This document shows, in pieces, positions 18,942-26,956 of a stretch of DNA of 47,934 bases. The stretch covers positions 1 through 47,934 of the forward strand of contig NZ_JADQAQ010000038.1 in NCBI RefSeq assembly GCF_022129445.1. The letters run 5' to 3'. This DNA comes from Photobacterium sp. Ph5 (GTDB taxonomy: Bacteria > Pseudomonadota > Gammaproteobacteria > Enterobacterales > Vibrionaceae). The notes beneath the pieces are model-generated. The model ran no database searches. It was not told the DNA's origin and saw only the letters and a list, made by a program, of their open reading frames with translations. Position 1 is the first letter of the stretch. Each line of letters begins with the position of its first letter. A program made the translations under genes and the position numbers.

Positions 18942-20549
18942 TTAGCCTTCTGCAGCTCGACCTCGTTGAGGAAATAATCCTTTAGGGCGTTTTTGAATAA
19001 ATAAAATAATAAAGATAAGAATAAATATTTTTGCTAATACTGCACCAGCCCAAGGCTCTAATACTTTATTAAAGATCCCTAAACTTAATCCTGCCACTAA
19101 TGTTCCCCAAATATTTCCGACGCCACCGAAAACAACCACCATAAATGAATCGATAATATAGCTTTGTCCCATGTTAGGGCCGACATTGGTCAATTGTGAT
19201 AATGCAACACCTGCAATACCGGCAACCCCCGATCCTAAACCAAAGGTTAATGCATCAACCCGTTCAGAGCGTATCCCCATCGCTTTAGCCATTGAACGGT
19301 TTTGCGACACCGCGCGAACTTGCAATCCAAGGGAGGTTTTTCTTAATACCAATAACAACGCAATAAATACTGCAAAACAAAACAGTAAAATATACAGTCG
19401 GTTATAAGTGATCATTAGCATAGGGTTAATACTAAAAGCACCAGACATAAATTCAGGCGTACTGACCGAGCGATTTAACGGTGAGAATACACTTCGTACC
19501 GCTTGCTGTAAGATCAAGCTGATACCAAATGTTGCGAGTAATGTTTCTAACGCTCGGCCATATAAATGTCGAATCACAAGCCGCTCTATAATAATCCCGA
19601 CCAGACCAGAGACAATAAACGCTGCAGGGATCGATAATAATAAAGCGATAGCAATATGATGCGGTAACAATTGCTGCATCACATATGTGGTATAAGCACC
19701 AATCATGATCAACTCACCGTGCGCCATATTAATCACCCCCATTACACCAAAGGTGATCGCCAGACCAATCCCAGCTAGTACCAAAACGGAGCCTAGACTT
19801 AACCCAAAAAAGATCGTTTCTATACCTGCATATAAGCGTTGTTGTTGCTTGTAGCTATCAAGCCCTTGCTGGACGGCAAGTGCAGTAGCTGGTGCTAATG
19901 TCTGCGCCTGTAATTTACTGAGTGTTTGAAAGACGATAGGATTTTTATATTGGCTAATTTGATGAATCGCATCTCGTTGTCGTTGCCCTACTGCATGTTT
20001 TGCTTGGTAGTTTTCTATTGCCAATAATGCGATTTTTTTAACTTTACTTTGCGATTCCGTTTCATAAAGTGTTTTTATTTTTATATAGCGTTCAGGCGTT
20101 AACTTTCCTAATAATGACAACACTGATTGGTACCGCTGCTGTTCATTTTCACTCACTAAACCTAATAAAGCGAGTTGGATATTAATTTCTTTACGTAATT
20201 TATTATTCACCCGTATCTTTTTAAAATCCCTCTTATTATCAATAATCACATTTTTAGTATTTATTATCGGTCTAGCACTCATGCCGGTTTTAAAATCATT
20301 AATAACAACTAACTGTTTAGATGACTTATTTAAATATAATTCTCCATTTAACCAAGCGGTTAATATTTTCTCACTGCGGATCTTATTATCATTATTAGCC
20401 AACCATTCTATTGCTTTTATTTTTGGTGGTGTTTTCTTCATTGTTAATATCGATACCAATGATGAATAAGAATCAATTGTAGAAGCCCACACTGACGACG
20501 TTGTAATAAACATCATCATAACTATGAGCATAATCACTCTAAGCAGCAT
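18942..20549 (-). CDS. urtB: Urea ABC transporter permease UrtB
   Basis: LivH-type permease, 535 residues, of the long UrtB class. It has an N-terminal hydrophobic signal segment, a soluble periplasmic-type domain of about 200 residues with no clear motif, then the permease core from about residue 235 (GLSLGSVLVLAGIGLAITFGVMGVINMAHGELIMIGAY). I set the start at ATG 20549, which has AGGGA eight bases upstream. The longer frame begins with a TTG inside an intercistronic hairpin and is unlikely to be used. An in-frame ATG at 20558 is possible but has no ribosome site at proper spacing. Confidence 0.92.
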   Translation of the reverse strand: MLLRVIMLIVMMMFITTSSVWASTIDSYSSLVSILTMKKTPPKIKAIEWLANNDNKIRSEKILTAWLNGELYLNKSSKQLVVINDFKTGMSARPIINTKNVIIDNKRDFKKIRVNNKLRKEINIQLALLGLVSENEQQRYQSVLSLLGKLTPERYIKIKTLYETESQSKVKKIALLAIENYQAKHAVGQRQRDAIHQISQYKNPIVFQTLSKLQAQTLAPATALAVQQGLDSYKQQQRLYAGIETIFFGLSLGSVLVLAGIGLAITFGVMGVINMAHGELIMIGAYTTYVMQQLLPHHIAIALLLSIPAAFIVSGLVGIIIERLVIRHLYGRALETLLATFGISLILQQAVRSVFSPLNRSVSTPEFMSGAFSINPMLMITYNRLYILLFCFAVFIALLLVLRKTSLGLQVRAVSQNRSMAKAMGIRSERVDALTFGLGSGVAGIAGVALSQLTNVGPNMGQSYIIDSFMVVVFGGVGNIWGTLVAGLSLGIFNKVLEPWAGAVLAKIFILIFIILFIQKRPKGLFPQRGRAAEG

Positions 20550-20572
20550 AATAAACATCCCTGAATAAATAG

Positions 20573-20600
20573 AAAAAGCCCCTGTACCCCGGGGCTTAAC
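20573..20600 (-). terminator. Intra-operon terminator/attenuator between urtA and urtB
   Basis: On the minus strand AAGCCCC, a short loop, GGGGCTT and a T-run form a classic terminator hairpin. It begins right after the urtA stop and ends about 25 bases before the urtB start. Partial read-through would give more binding protein than membrane components, a common arrangement in ABC importers. Confidence 0.8.
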
Positions 20601-20608
20601 CAATGTTA

Positions 20609-21892
20609 TTAATGCGTGCTACCAGCACATTTTTTATCGATAACATTATAACTGCCGCATGAGAACGGTTTGCTCCAGCTAGAATACAGATCGCGTGACC
20701 CAGGTAGATAATTCGACCATGCATCACCATTAACTAACCCTGCTGTTTCCCATACCACTTCAAACTGCCCATCATCTTGGATCTCTCCAATTAATACAGG
20801 TTTAGTAATATGGTGGTTAGGCAACATCGTTGAATAACCGCCTGATAAATTAGGCACAGAAGTACCAATTAACGCATCCTGCACCGCTTCAGGATCGGTG
20901 GTTCCTGCATTGGTAACAGCTTGTACCCACATATTAAAACCTATGTAATGGGCTTCCATTGGATCATTCGTTACTCGTGCTTTGTTTTTAATAAACTTCT
21001 GCCACTTTTCAATAAACTCACTATTTTTCGTCGTATCAACGCTCATGAAATAATTCCAAGCCGCTAAATGCCCAACTAAAGGTGAGGTATCCATGCCTGA
21101 AAGTTCTTCTTCACCAACAGAGAATGCAATAACAGGAATATCATCAGAGCCCACACCTTGCGCGCCTAACTCTTTATAAAAGGGAACGTTTGCATCACCG
21201 TTGATGGTCGATATAACCGCTGTTTTTTTACCTTCAGCGCCAAACTTCTTAATATCAGACACAATAGACTGCCAATCAGAATGCCCAAATGGGGTATAAC
21301 TGATCATGATATCTTCTGCTTTCACACCTTTGCTTTTCAAGTAAGCTTCAAGGATTTTATTCGTCGTTCGAGGATAGACATAATCAGTGCCAGCTAACAC
21401 CCAACGCTCGACATCCAATTCATTCATTAGGTAATTAACAGCAGGCACTGCTTGTTGATTAGGTGCTGCACCGGTGTAAAAGACATTCTTTGATGACTCT
21501 TCACCTTCATATTGGACGGGATAAAATAAGATACTATTGAACTCTTCAAACACCGGTAACATCGATTTGCGTGATACGGAGGTCCACCCACCAAACACCA
21601 CATCGACTTTTTCTTTTTCAATTAATTCTCGGGCTTTCTCCGCAAATAGCGGCCAATTAGACGCTGGATCAACCACTACAGCTTCTAGTTTTTTGCCTAA
21701 CAAGCCTCCTTTTTTATTTTGTTCATCTACCAGCATTAAGACGGTATCTTTTAATGTGGTTTCACTGATTGCCATCGTACCTGATAGTGAATGAAGTACG
21801 CCGACCTTGATAGTGTCTTCAGCAGCCCATAATGGTTGAGAGAATAACGTTAGAACGGATAATGCAGTAAGATTTATCAGCTTCTTCTTCAT
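20609..21892 (-). CDS. urtA: Urea ABC transporter periplasmic binding protein UrtA
   Basis: 427-residue periplasmic urea receptor of the Liv/amide-binding family. A signal peptide spans residues 1-23 (KKK start, hydrophobic core, LWA before AEDT). Mature features include IKVGVLHSLSGTMAISETTLKD and VVDPASNWPLFAEKARELIEKEKVDVVFGGWTS, both characteristic of UrtA and FmdD-like amide receptors. The ribosome site AAGGAG is good. As the first gene of the locus, it should set the uptake specificity for urea; short-chain amides are the main alternative ligand, made less likely by linkage to urease. Confidence 0.95.
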   Translation of the reverse strand: MKKKLINLTALSVLTLFSQPLWAAEDTIKVGVLHSLSGTMAISETTLKDTVLMLVDEQNKKGGLLGKKLEAVVVDPASNWPLFAEKARELIEKEKVDVVFGGWTSVSRKSMLPVFEEFNSILFYPVQYEGEESSKNVFYTGAAPNQQAVPAVNYLMNELDVERWVLAGTDYVYPRTTNKILEAYLKSKGVKAEDIMISYTPFGHSDWQSIVSDIKKFGAEGKKTAVISTINGDANVPFYKELGAQGVGSDDIPVIAFSVGEEELSGMDTSPLVGHLAAWNYFMSVDTTKNSEFIEKWQKFIKNKARVTNDPMEAHYIGFNMWVQAVTNAGTTDPEAVQDALIGTSVPNLSGGYSTMLPNHHITKPVLIGEIQDDGQFEVVWETAGLVNGDAWSNYLPGSRDLYSSWSKPFSCGSYNVIDKKCAGSTH

Positions 21893-22378
21893 GATATGCT
21901 CCTTGTAATAAACACTTTATATTTTCCAAGAAACGTACCAACTCCCTCTTTTTTGAAATAGAACACAAGTCAATGATTCTAATAGGGAATATTTTTACTG
22001 CGTTATTGATACCTTTATTTATATGCACACTATTAGTGCGGTTATTGTTTTTGTTCACTAAAACCGTGCATAGAAAGGTACATACTCATACCTTTTTCCT
22101 TAATAACACATCCTGACGTGACGGATTTATATCTTGTCATTATTGATCATAAGACATTAATAATGCGCGCGATCACAAATGCAAAGATTCATATTTAGCA
22201 ATATTACATTACAAATATGCCCATTGATCTTAATCAAGATCCGTAAAGCGTTTTTGACCAAAATACGGCTGACGCAATATTTAACGCCATTAAAAAAGTG
22301 GAATCACGTTCATTGCGGAATGATTATTGAAATATCCTCGATATCACCTTTTTATTCTTCCTAAAAGGATTTATAGCT
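21893..22378. other. Divergent regulatory region between urtA and yjiH
   Basis: About 486 bases with no convincing gene. Besides the FNR-type site described separately, it holds an inverted repeat AAAGGTA (22074-22080) and TACCTTT (22089-22095), and an imperfect one pairing GTGCGGTT near 22036 with AACCGTGC near 22063, both upstream of urtA. No sigma-54 promoter with correct GG-N10-GC spacing was found, so nitrogen control through NtrC is not supported by what I see. Confidence 0.55.
22224..22237. promoter_or_regulatory. Perfect FNR-type site upstream of yjiH
   Basis: TTGAT-CTTA-ATCAA matches the FNR consensus (TTGAT-N4-ATCAA) exactly. A -10-like CAAAAT lies at 22259-22264, giving spacing close to that of a class II FNR promoter for the plus-strand yjiH operon. 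The site is also 330 bases upstream of divergent urtA. Anaerobic activation is inferred. Confidence 0.65.
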
Positions 22379-23110
22379 ATGAGCAATAATGCAACTGAAG
22401 GCCGTAAAGTTACGGTTGGCAGCTATCTTGCCCTCGCCTTTGCTTTTGTTTTCTTTTCTGGTGCCATGCAGTCAAATGAATGGTACGGCGTGCTTGATTT
22501 CACTACTCTAAACGGTTCATTCGGTAATGTTGTTTATTCTGTTAATGACACAGCAGAAGGTGTTGAAACGGCATCAACCTCGTTACGAGGTAAAGGAGGA
22601 AGCGGTGCGCGTGATGGTTTTATTTTCGCATTAACCTTGATTCCAACCGTAATGTTTGCCTTAGGTATGATTAACGTACTTGAGCACTACGGCGCTTTAG
22701 ATGCCGCTCGTAAACTATTAACGCCATTGTTACGTCCTTTAATGGGTATCCCAGGTAACTCTGGTTTAGCTCTTATTGCATCGTTACAAAGTACCGATGC
22801 TGGTGCGGCAATGACACGTCAACTGCGTGACGAAGGGCATCTCACAAAGCGTGAAACTGATGTGTTTACCATGTTCCAGTTCTCTGCTGGTGCTGCAATT
22901 GTTAACTTCTTCTCATCTGGCGCTGTACTTTTCACACTCACAACCGCAAGCGGTGAATTAGCTGTGGGTTCGTCAATTGGTCTTGCCGTTGCCATTATGT
23001 TCATCTTCAAATTTATCGGTGCCAATATTTTCCGCGTTTACCTCAATATCACCGAAGGTAAAGAAGATAAAAATAGCAAAAACACTGTGATCGGTCAGGA
23101 GAACGCATAA
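22379..23110 (+). CDS. yjiH: YjiH-like nucleoside-recognition (Gate) domain membrane protein
   Basis: 243-residue inner-membrane protein of the nucleoside-transporter/FeoB Gate family. There is an N-terminal helix (about 13-30), a soluble loop with a glycine-rich GKGGSGARDG turn, then helices around 80-100, 115-145 and 160-220, including LLRPLMGIPGNSGLALIASLQSTDAGAAMTRQL. In E. coli yjiH and yjiG adjoin the isoaspartyl dipeptidase gene iadA, so the pair is thought to move peptide- or amino-acid-like compounds. Its stop overlaps the yjiG start by one base (TAATG). Confidence 0.85.
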   Translation: MSNNATEGRKVTVGSYLALAFAFVFFSGAMQSNEWYGVLDFTTLNGSFGNVVYSVNDTAEGVETASTSLRGKGGSGARDGFIFALTLIPTVMFALGMINVLEHYGALDAARKLLTPLLRPLMGIPGNSGLALIASLQSTDAGAAMTRQLRDEGHLTKRETDVFTMFQFSAGAAIVNFFSSGAVLFTLTTASGELAVGSSIGLAVAIMFIFKFIGANIFRVYLNITEGKEDKNSKNTVIGQENA

Positions 23111-23571
23111 TGACTACCGCTAAAAAACCAATGGTGACAGACATCTTCGTTGAAGGTGCTAAAAAAGGCTGGGTGATTGCAACCACATCAACCGTACCCA
23201 ACGTATTAATGGCGTTTGTTATCATCAAAGCACTGCAAATTACGGGTGCATTAGAGCTCATGGGCACGTTATTTTCACCTATCATGGCTATTTTTGGTTT
23301 GCCAGGTGAAGCGGCAGCTGTATTAATTGGCTCATGGATGTCGATGGGTGGTGGTGTAGGTGTGGTGATTACCTTGTTTGACCAAGGGATCTTAAACGGT
23401 GAACACATCGCTATTTTAGCCCCTGCGATTTATCTCATGGGTTCACAAGTTCAATACATGGGACGCATCATGGGTCCTATTGGTACTGAAGGTCGCTATA
23501 TCCCAGTTATGATTGCAATTTCGGTGCTGAATGCCTTCGCTGCTATGTTTGTGATGAATATCCTAGTGTGA
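23110..23571 (+). CDS. yjiG: YjiG-like nucleoside-recognition (Gate) domain membrane protein
   Basis: 153-residue partner of the YjiH-like protein, the same length as E. coli YjiG. Gate-domain helices contain GWVIATTSTVPNVLMAFVII, GLPGEAAAVLIGSWMSMGGGVGVV and the C-terminal LMGSQVQYMGRIMGPIGTEGRYIPVMIAIS. The two halves probably form one transporter. Translation is coupled by a one-base overlap with the preceding gene. Confidence 0.87.
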   Translation: MTTAKKPMVTDIFVEGAKKGWVIATTSTVPNVLMAFVIIKALQITGALELMGTLFSPIMAIFGLPGEAAAVLIGSWMSMGGGVGVVITLFDQGILNGEHIAILAPAIYLMGSQVQYMGRIMGPIGTEGRYIPVMIAISVLNAFAAMFVMNILV

Positions 23572-23578
23572 TCATTTA

Positions 23579-23612
23579 ACTTGCCGTGAGCCCTTTCACG
23601 GCAAGTCTTTTC
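23579..23612 (+). terminator. Terminator between yjiG and the peptidase gene
   Basis: ACTTGCCGTGA and TCACGGCAAGT form a perfect 11-base stem, followed by CTTTT. Since the peptidase gene starts 90 bases later, it may reduce rather than stop transcription into that gene. Confidence 0.75.
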
Positions 23613-23698
23613 ACTACCGTATTGCTGATCATAACGGCTTTCTTATTGGCTTTTATTTCCCCTTTTAATAATGGCACCGCCCATATTCGGAGCTTTAT

Positions 23699-24820
23699 AT
23701 GTCTTTTTCTATTGATCGTTACTTAGAAGAACTTCGTCCTTTAATCAACATTGACTGCGGTACGCTAACCGTTGACGGTATTAACGCGATTGCTGAGATC
23801 ATGGTGAAAAAATACCAAGAGTTGGGTTGGCACATTAAACGTATCGATTGTGGTATCGCCGGAACTGGCTTAGAAATTCGCAACAAACCTGAAGCCAAGC
23901 ATATTGATGCCATGCTGATCGGTCACATGGATACTGTATTCCCTGTTGGTACAGCAGCTGCTCGCCCAATGACCACAGATGAAACAAAAGCCTATGGCCC
24001 TGGGGTTTCTGACATGAAATCGGGACTATTAAATATTGTTTATGCGCTACGTGGTTTAGATCCACACACCTTAGATAAACTATCTATTTGTGTTTGCATG
24101 AACCCTGATGAAGAAATTGGTTCGTTACATTCAGAAGAATGGTTAAAAAGTGTTGCCGTCAATGCAAAACATGTTTTCGTCGCTGAGGCGGCTCGCGCTG
24201 ACGGCTCTTTAGTTAAAGCCCGTAAAGGTATGGCACGCTATCGCTTAAGCTTCCATGGTAAAGCAGCACACGCAGGTAATGAACCTGAAAATGGCCGTAG
24301 TGCAATCAGTGAGATGGCACACTGGATCATTGCGATAAATGAGCTAACCAATTTCGTCTCTGGTACTACCTTCAATGTGGGTGTAGTTAAAGGGGGGGCA
24401 GGTGCCAATATTGTTGCTGATTTTGCTGAAGCGATTGTTGATGTACGTTTCTGGGACAACGATGAGTATGCGGCAGCTGATGAGAAAGTTCGCGCACTAT
24501 GTGAAACCCCGTTTACTGCTGACGTAAAAGTCATGGTTGAACGTGAAGCACATAAACCATCAATGGTACCAAGCACACAAACAGAGCTATTAATGGCACA
24601 AGTTGAAGCGATCGGTAAAGACTTGGGTATTGATATTACATGGCAAGCAGTCGGTGGTGGATCTGATGCAAACCTAACTGCAGTGTTAGGTATTCCAACA
24701 TTAGATGGTCTAGGCCCTATTGGTGCAGGTTTCCACAGTGCAGATGAATGGCTAGATCTCACCTCGATAGAACCACGTATTCGTTTATTACAGCGTATTC
24801 TAGATAAGTTAGCGGCGTAA
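23699..24820 (+). CDS. M20 family metallopeptidase (carboxypeptidase G2/ArgE-like)
   Basis: 373-residue di-zinc hydrolase. Metal and catalytic residues are visible: His76 and Asp78 in IGHMDTVFP, the bridging Asp105 in GPGVSDMKSG, and the Glu138-Glu139 pair in NPDEEIGS. The late GAGFHSADEWLDL motif supplies the last zinc histidine. A central dimerisation domain spans about residues 175-285. There is no signal peptide, so it should act in the cytoplasm on N-acyl amino acids, short peptides or a glutamyl compound. Its place after yjiH-yjiG mirrors that of iadA in E. coli, which suggests the transporter supplies its substrate (inference). Confidence 0.9.
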   Translation: MSFSIDRYLEELRPLINIDCGTLTVDGINAIAEIMVKKYQELGWHIKRIDCGIAGTGLEIRNKPEAKHIDAMLIGHMDTVFPVGTAAARPMTTDETKAYGPGVSDMKSGLLNIVYALRGLDPHTLDKLSICVCMNPDEEIGSLHSEEWLKSVAVNAKHVFVAEAARADGSLVKARKGMARYRLSFHGKAAHAGNEPENGRSAISEMAHWIIAINELTNFVSGTTFNVGVVKGGAGANIVADFAEAIVDVRFWDNDEYAAADEKVRALCETPFTADVKVMVEREAHKPSMVPSTQTELLMAQVEAIGKDLGIDITWQAVGGGSDANLTAVLGIPTLDGLGPIGAGFHSADEWLDLTSIEPRIRLLQRILDKLAA

Positions 24821-24827
24821 AAACAAT

Positions 24828-24858
24828 AAAAGGCTGCATCAATGCAGCCTTCCTTTTC
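24828..24858 (+). terminator. Terminator after the M20 peptidase
   Basis: AAGGCTGCAT and ATGCAGCCTT with a minimal loop, followed by CCTTTTCT. Strong stem, moderate T-run. Confidence 0.75.
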
Positions 24859-24934
24859 TCTTTGAGTGTTGATAAACCCACTCACAGAGAACAACACAAC
24901 CGGTTCAAGTTTTCTTTGCTAAACCACTCCTGAT

Positions 24935-25303
24935 TTAGCCCGTTTTTGTGAATATCTCGGCCTTTCCTGCTGATATCTGGGCACTATGTAAATTGTCTAA
25001 TTTAAATTGTATCGCCCTAATTGGATGACGCCATAAGTAACGTGGAAATGTCCAACGTAATACATGGATCATTTGTAATCGTTTGGCAGATTGATAGCAA
25101 TGCCCAATACAATGCGAACAACTTGGCTTATCATCGCCCAGTCGACAACCTGTTACGCGCTCCTCAACATACTCGATAAGACTTTCACATTCAGGACAAA
25201 TAATTGCCCCACGGTGCAACGTTTTACAATATAGGCGAATCATCGCTTTCACTGCGTTCAGTTCACGTTGCGAACGAACTGAATGATTGTTTTGAACTAT
25301 CAT
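24935..25303 (-). CDS. ygbA: YgbA-like protein (nitrous-oxide-stimulated promoter family)
   Basis: About 122 residues from ATG 25303; a GTG at 25327 would add eight residues, and neither start has an obvious ribosome site. It is cysteine-rich: CKTLH, CPEC near residue 37, then a C...CSHCIGHC cluster, which suggests metal or Fe-S binding. A basic, aromatic C-terminal segment (LRWTFPRYLWRHPIRAIQFKL) follows. The pattern matches the family named for its nitrogen-oxide-induced promoter in other bacteria; in E. coli ygbA responds to nitric oxide through NsrR. The molecular role is unknown. It stands alone on the minus strand. Confidence 0.72.
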   Translation of the reverse strand: MIVQNNHSVRSQRELNAVKAMIRLYCKTLHRGAIICPECESLIEYVEERVTGCRLGDDKPSCSHCIGHCYQSAKRLQMIHVLRWTFPRYLWRHPIRAIQFKLDNLHSAQISAGKAEIFTKTG

Positions 25304-25507
25304 AGTGGCGTTATTATCCACCGACACTTTAAAGATCCAATGATAAAGATCAATTTTTCAAAACAATCCTCTATTTATGAGCAGATTTCGAAAGTCATCA
25401 CGAAATATTGATTAAAAGACACACTTTAATACATTGTTCAAAAATAAATAACACAGCGTACCAAATAAAAAAACATTTTATTAGCAGCGTATTTTTGTCA
25501 CACAAAA

Positions 25508-25548
25508 ACAAAAAATCCTCCTTAATTAAAAATAAACAAGGAGGATTG
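25508..25548 (-). terminator. Terminator of yejK
   Basis: Read on the minus strand: AATCCTCCTT, a 14-base loop, AAGGAGGATT and a T-run. It lies about 50 bases after the yejK stop. The remaining gap up to ygbA is AT-rich and probably contains the ygbA promoter. Confidence 0.8.
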
Positions 25549-25597
25549 ATAGCATTAAATTGCTACTAAATACATCAATAAACGTATAGAACGTTGA

Positions 25598-26611
25598 TTA
25601 ATTATCCGAATTTAAACGACGTAATAGCTGATCTTTTAAATTCGGTGGTGTGCCTTTAATCGTTAACGTATCGGTTTCTGCATCATAGAAAATACGCTCT
25701 CCCAGCAACATACTATCGAAATTAAGCGTCATACCACCGCCAGATCCGACAAACTTAGTCAGTTTACGCATTGCAGTACGGTCAGCTGGAAAACTTTCTT
25801 CTAGCTCATAACCTTGCTTTGACGTGAATTCATAGAAGTTAGTCCCATCGTCAGAAGTCGGTAACTCACCCGCAAGCTCTTTCACCGCGACTTCATCACC
25901 CGCTTGCAGTTGACTATTACAGTAATCATAAACCTGCTTACGGTATTGCTGCTTTTCTTCTTTATCTAAACGCGAATCAGCACAGAAATCTTCCACAGCT
26001 TGCATCAGCACTTGGTTTTGTTCTTTAACATCTAAACCAACGTCTGCTTGCATAAAGTCTAAGAAAAAGTCTGCAATTTTACGCCCCACGCGACCTTTAG
26101 CGAACGTTAAGTAACGCTTAGATTCAGGATCAGTTTCCCACGAAGACAAATCAATACGTGCAACAATATCCATTTTAGCGATATCAAGGTAGTCAGTCGC
26201 GCTAATGCCTAACTGCTCAGTCACTTTCATACTGTGACACGTTGGTAGCATACCAATAAACAGATAATCTGTTGCCAATGACTGGTATTCAGCCATCACT
26301 ACTGTACCAGCTTCTGCAAACGGGTATTTAGCCAATTCAGTTTGTAAACGCTTAACAGCCATATCTGAAAACGTTAAGAAATCTAGCTCACCTTGACGGA
26401 ATTGCTTCAGCCAATGAGAAAACTCGCTGTCTTGAGCAAAAAGTGCAAAACCTTTCGCCCCTTTACTACTGTAAATGCGATGGAGTTCAGCCACGAGATC
26501 TTCAGTCGATGCATCGTTCTCAAGAGTCTGATTTCTTAGATGTATTTCTAGTTCATCTTGGTCGTTTTTTGTCAATTGATGAAGAATGACATTAGAAAGT
26601 GTTAGGCTCAT
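25598..26611 (-). CDS. yejK: Nucleoid-associated protein YejK (NdpA)
   Basis: 337-residue nucleoid-associated protein, close in length to E. coli YejK (335). It begins MSLTLSNVILHQLTKND, colinear with the E. coli protein, and carries FVGSGGGMTLNFDSMLLGERIFYDAETDTLTIKGTPPNLKDQL-type sequence at the C-terminus, which is conserved in the family. The protein associates with the chromosome and has been linked to topoisomerase IV and gyrase activity in E. coli. It is divergent from yejL, with a 75-base promoter gap. Confidence 0.95.
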   Translation of the reverse strand: MSLTLSNVILHQLTKNDQDELEIHLRNQTLENDASTEDLVAELHRIYSSKGAKGFALFAQDSEFSHWLKQFRQGELDFLTFSDMAVKRLQTELAKYPFAEAGTVVMAEYQSLATDYLFIGMLPTCHSMKVTEQLGISATDYLDIAKMDIVARIDLSSWETDPESKRYLTFAKGRVGRKIADFFLDFMQADVGLDVKEQNQVLMQAVEDFCADSRLDKEEKQQYRKQVYDYCNSQLQAGDEVAVKELAGELPTSDDGTNFYEFTSKQGYELEESFPADRTAMRKLTKFVGSGGGMTLNFDSMLLGERIFYDAETDTLTIKGTPPNLKDQLLRRLNSDN

Positions 26612-26686
26612 AATGAAAAGGTTTTCAAGAAAAGTGAACTCTAGGTTATCATAAGTCGCTTATGTAAACATTAAACAAGATTTCTT

Positions 26687-26905
26687 ATGCCAATTACTTC
26701 AAAATATAGCACTAAACAAGTTGAACAAATCATTGATGACATGTTCGATGTACTTGAAAAACATAAAACATCACCAGAATTAGCACTGATGGTTGTTGGT
26801 GATATTGCAACCAATATTATTAACGCGAATGTGCCAGCTGCTCAACGCGCAGTGATTGCAGAAAAATTTGCTAAAGCTCTGCAGACCTCAATTAAAAAAG
26901 ACTAA
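26687..26905 (+). CDS. yejL: YejL family protein (DUF1414)
   Basis: 72-residue acidic helical protein, the usual YejL length (75 in E. coli). It begins MPITSKYSTKQVEQIIDDM, followed by VLEKHKTSPELALMVVGDIATNII, both typical of the family. No enzymatic motif. The gene lies 51 bases upstream of yejM and is conserved between yejK and yejM across enterobacteria and vibrios. Function unknown. Confidence 0.93.
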   Translation: MPITSKYSTKQVEQIIDDMFDVLEKHKTSPELALMVVGDIATNIINANVPAAQRAVIAEKFAKALQTSIKKD

Positions 26906-26956
26906 GTTTAATAGTCATATTAGACTTGCATTGAAGACTGAGAAGAATTGACATTT

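Noticed and set aside
22021..22100. Sigma-54 promoter for urtA
   Set aside because: GG and GC elements with the required ten-base spacing could not be found.
22179..22364. 61-codon frame in the urtA-yjiH gap
   Set aside because: It covers the FNR box and promoter, has random-looking composition and no ribosome site.
25405..25440. NsrR-like inverted motif upstream of ygbA
   Set aside because: One half matches reasonably but the other matches only about five of eleven positions; too weak to call.
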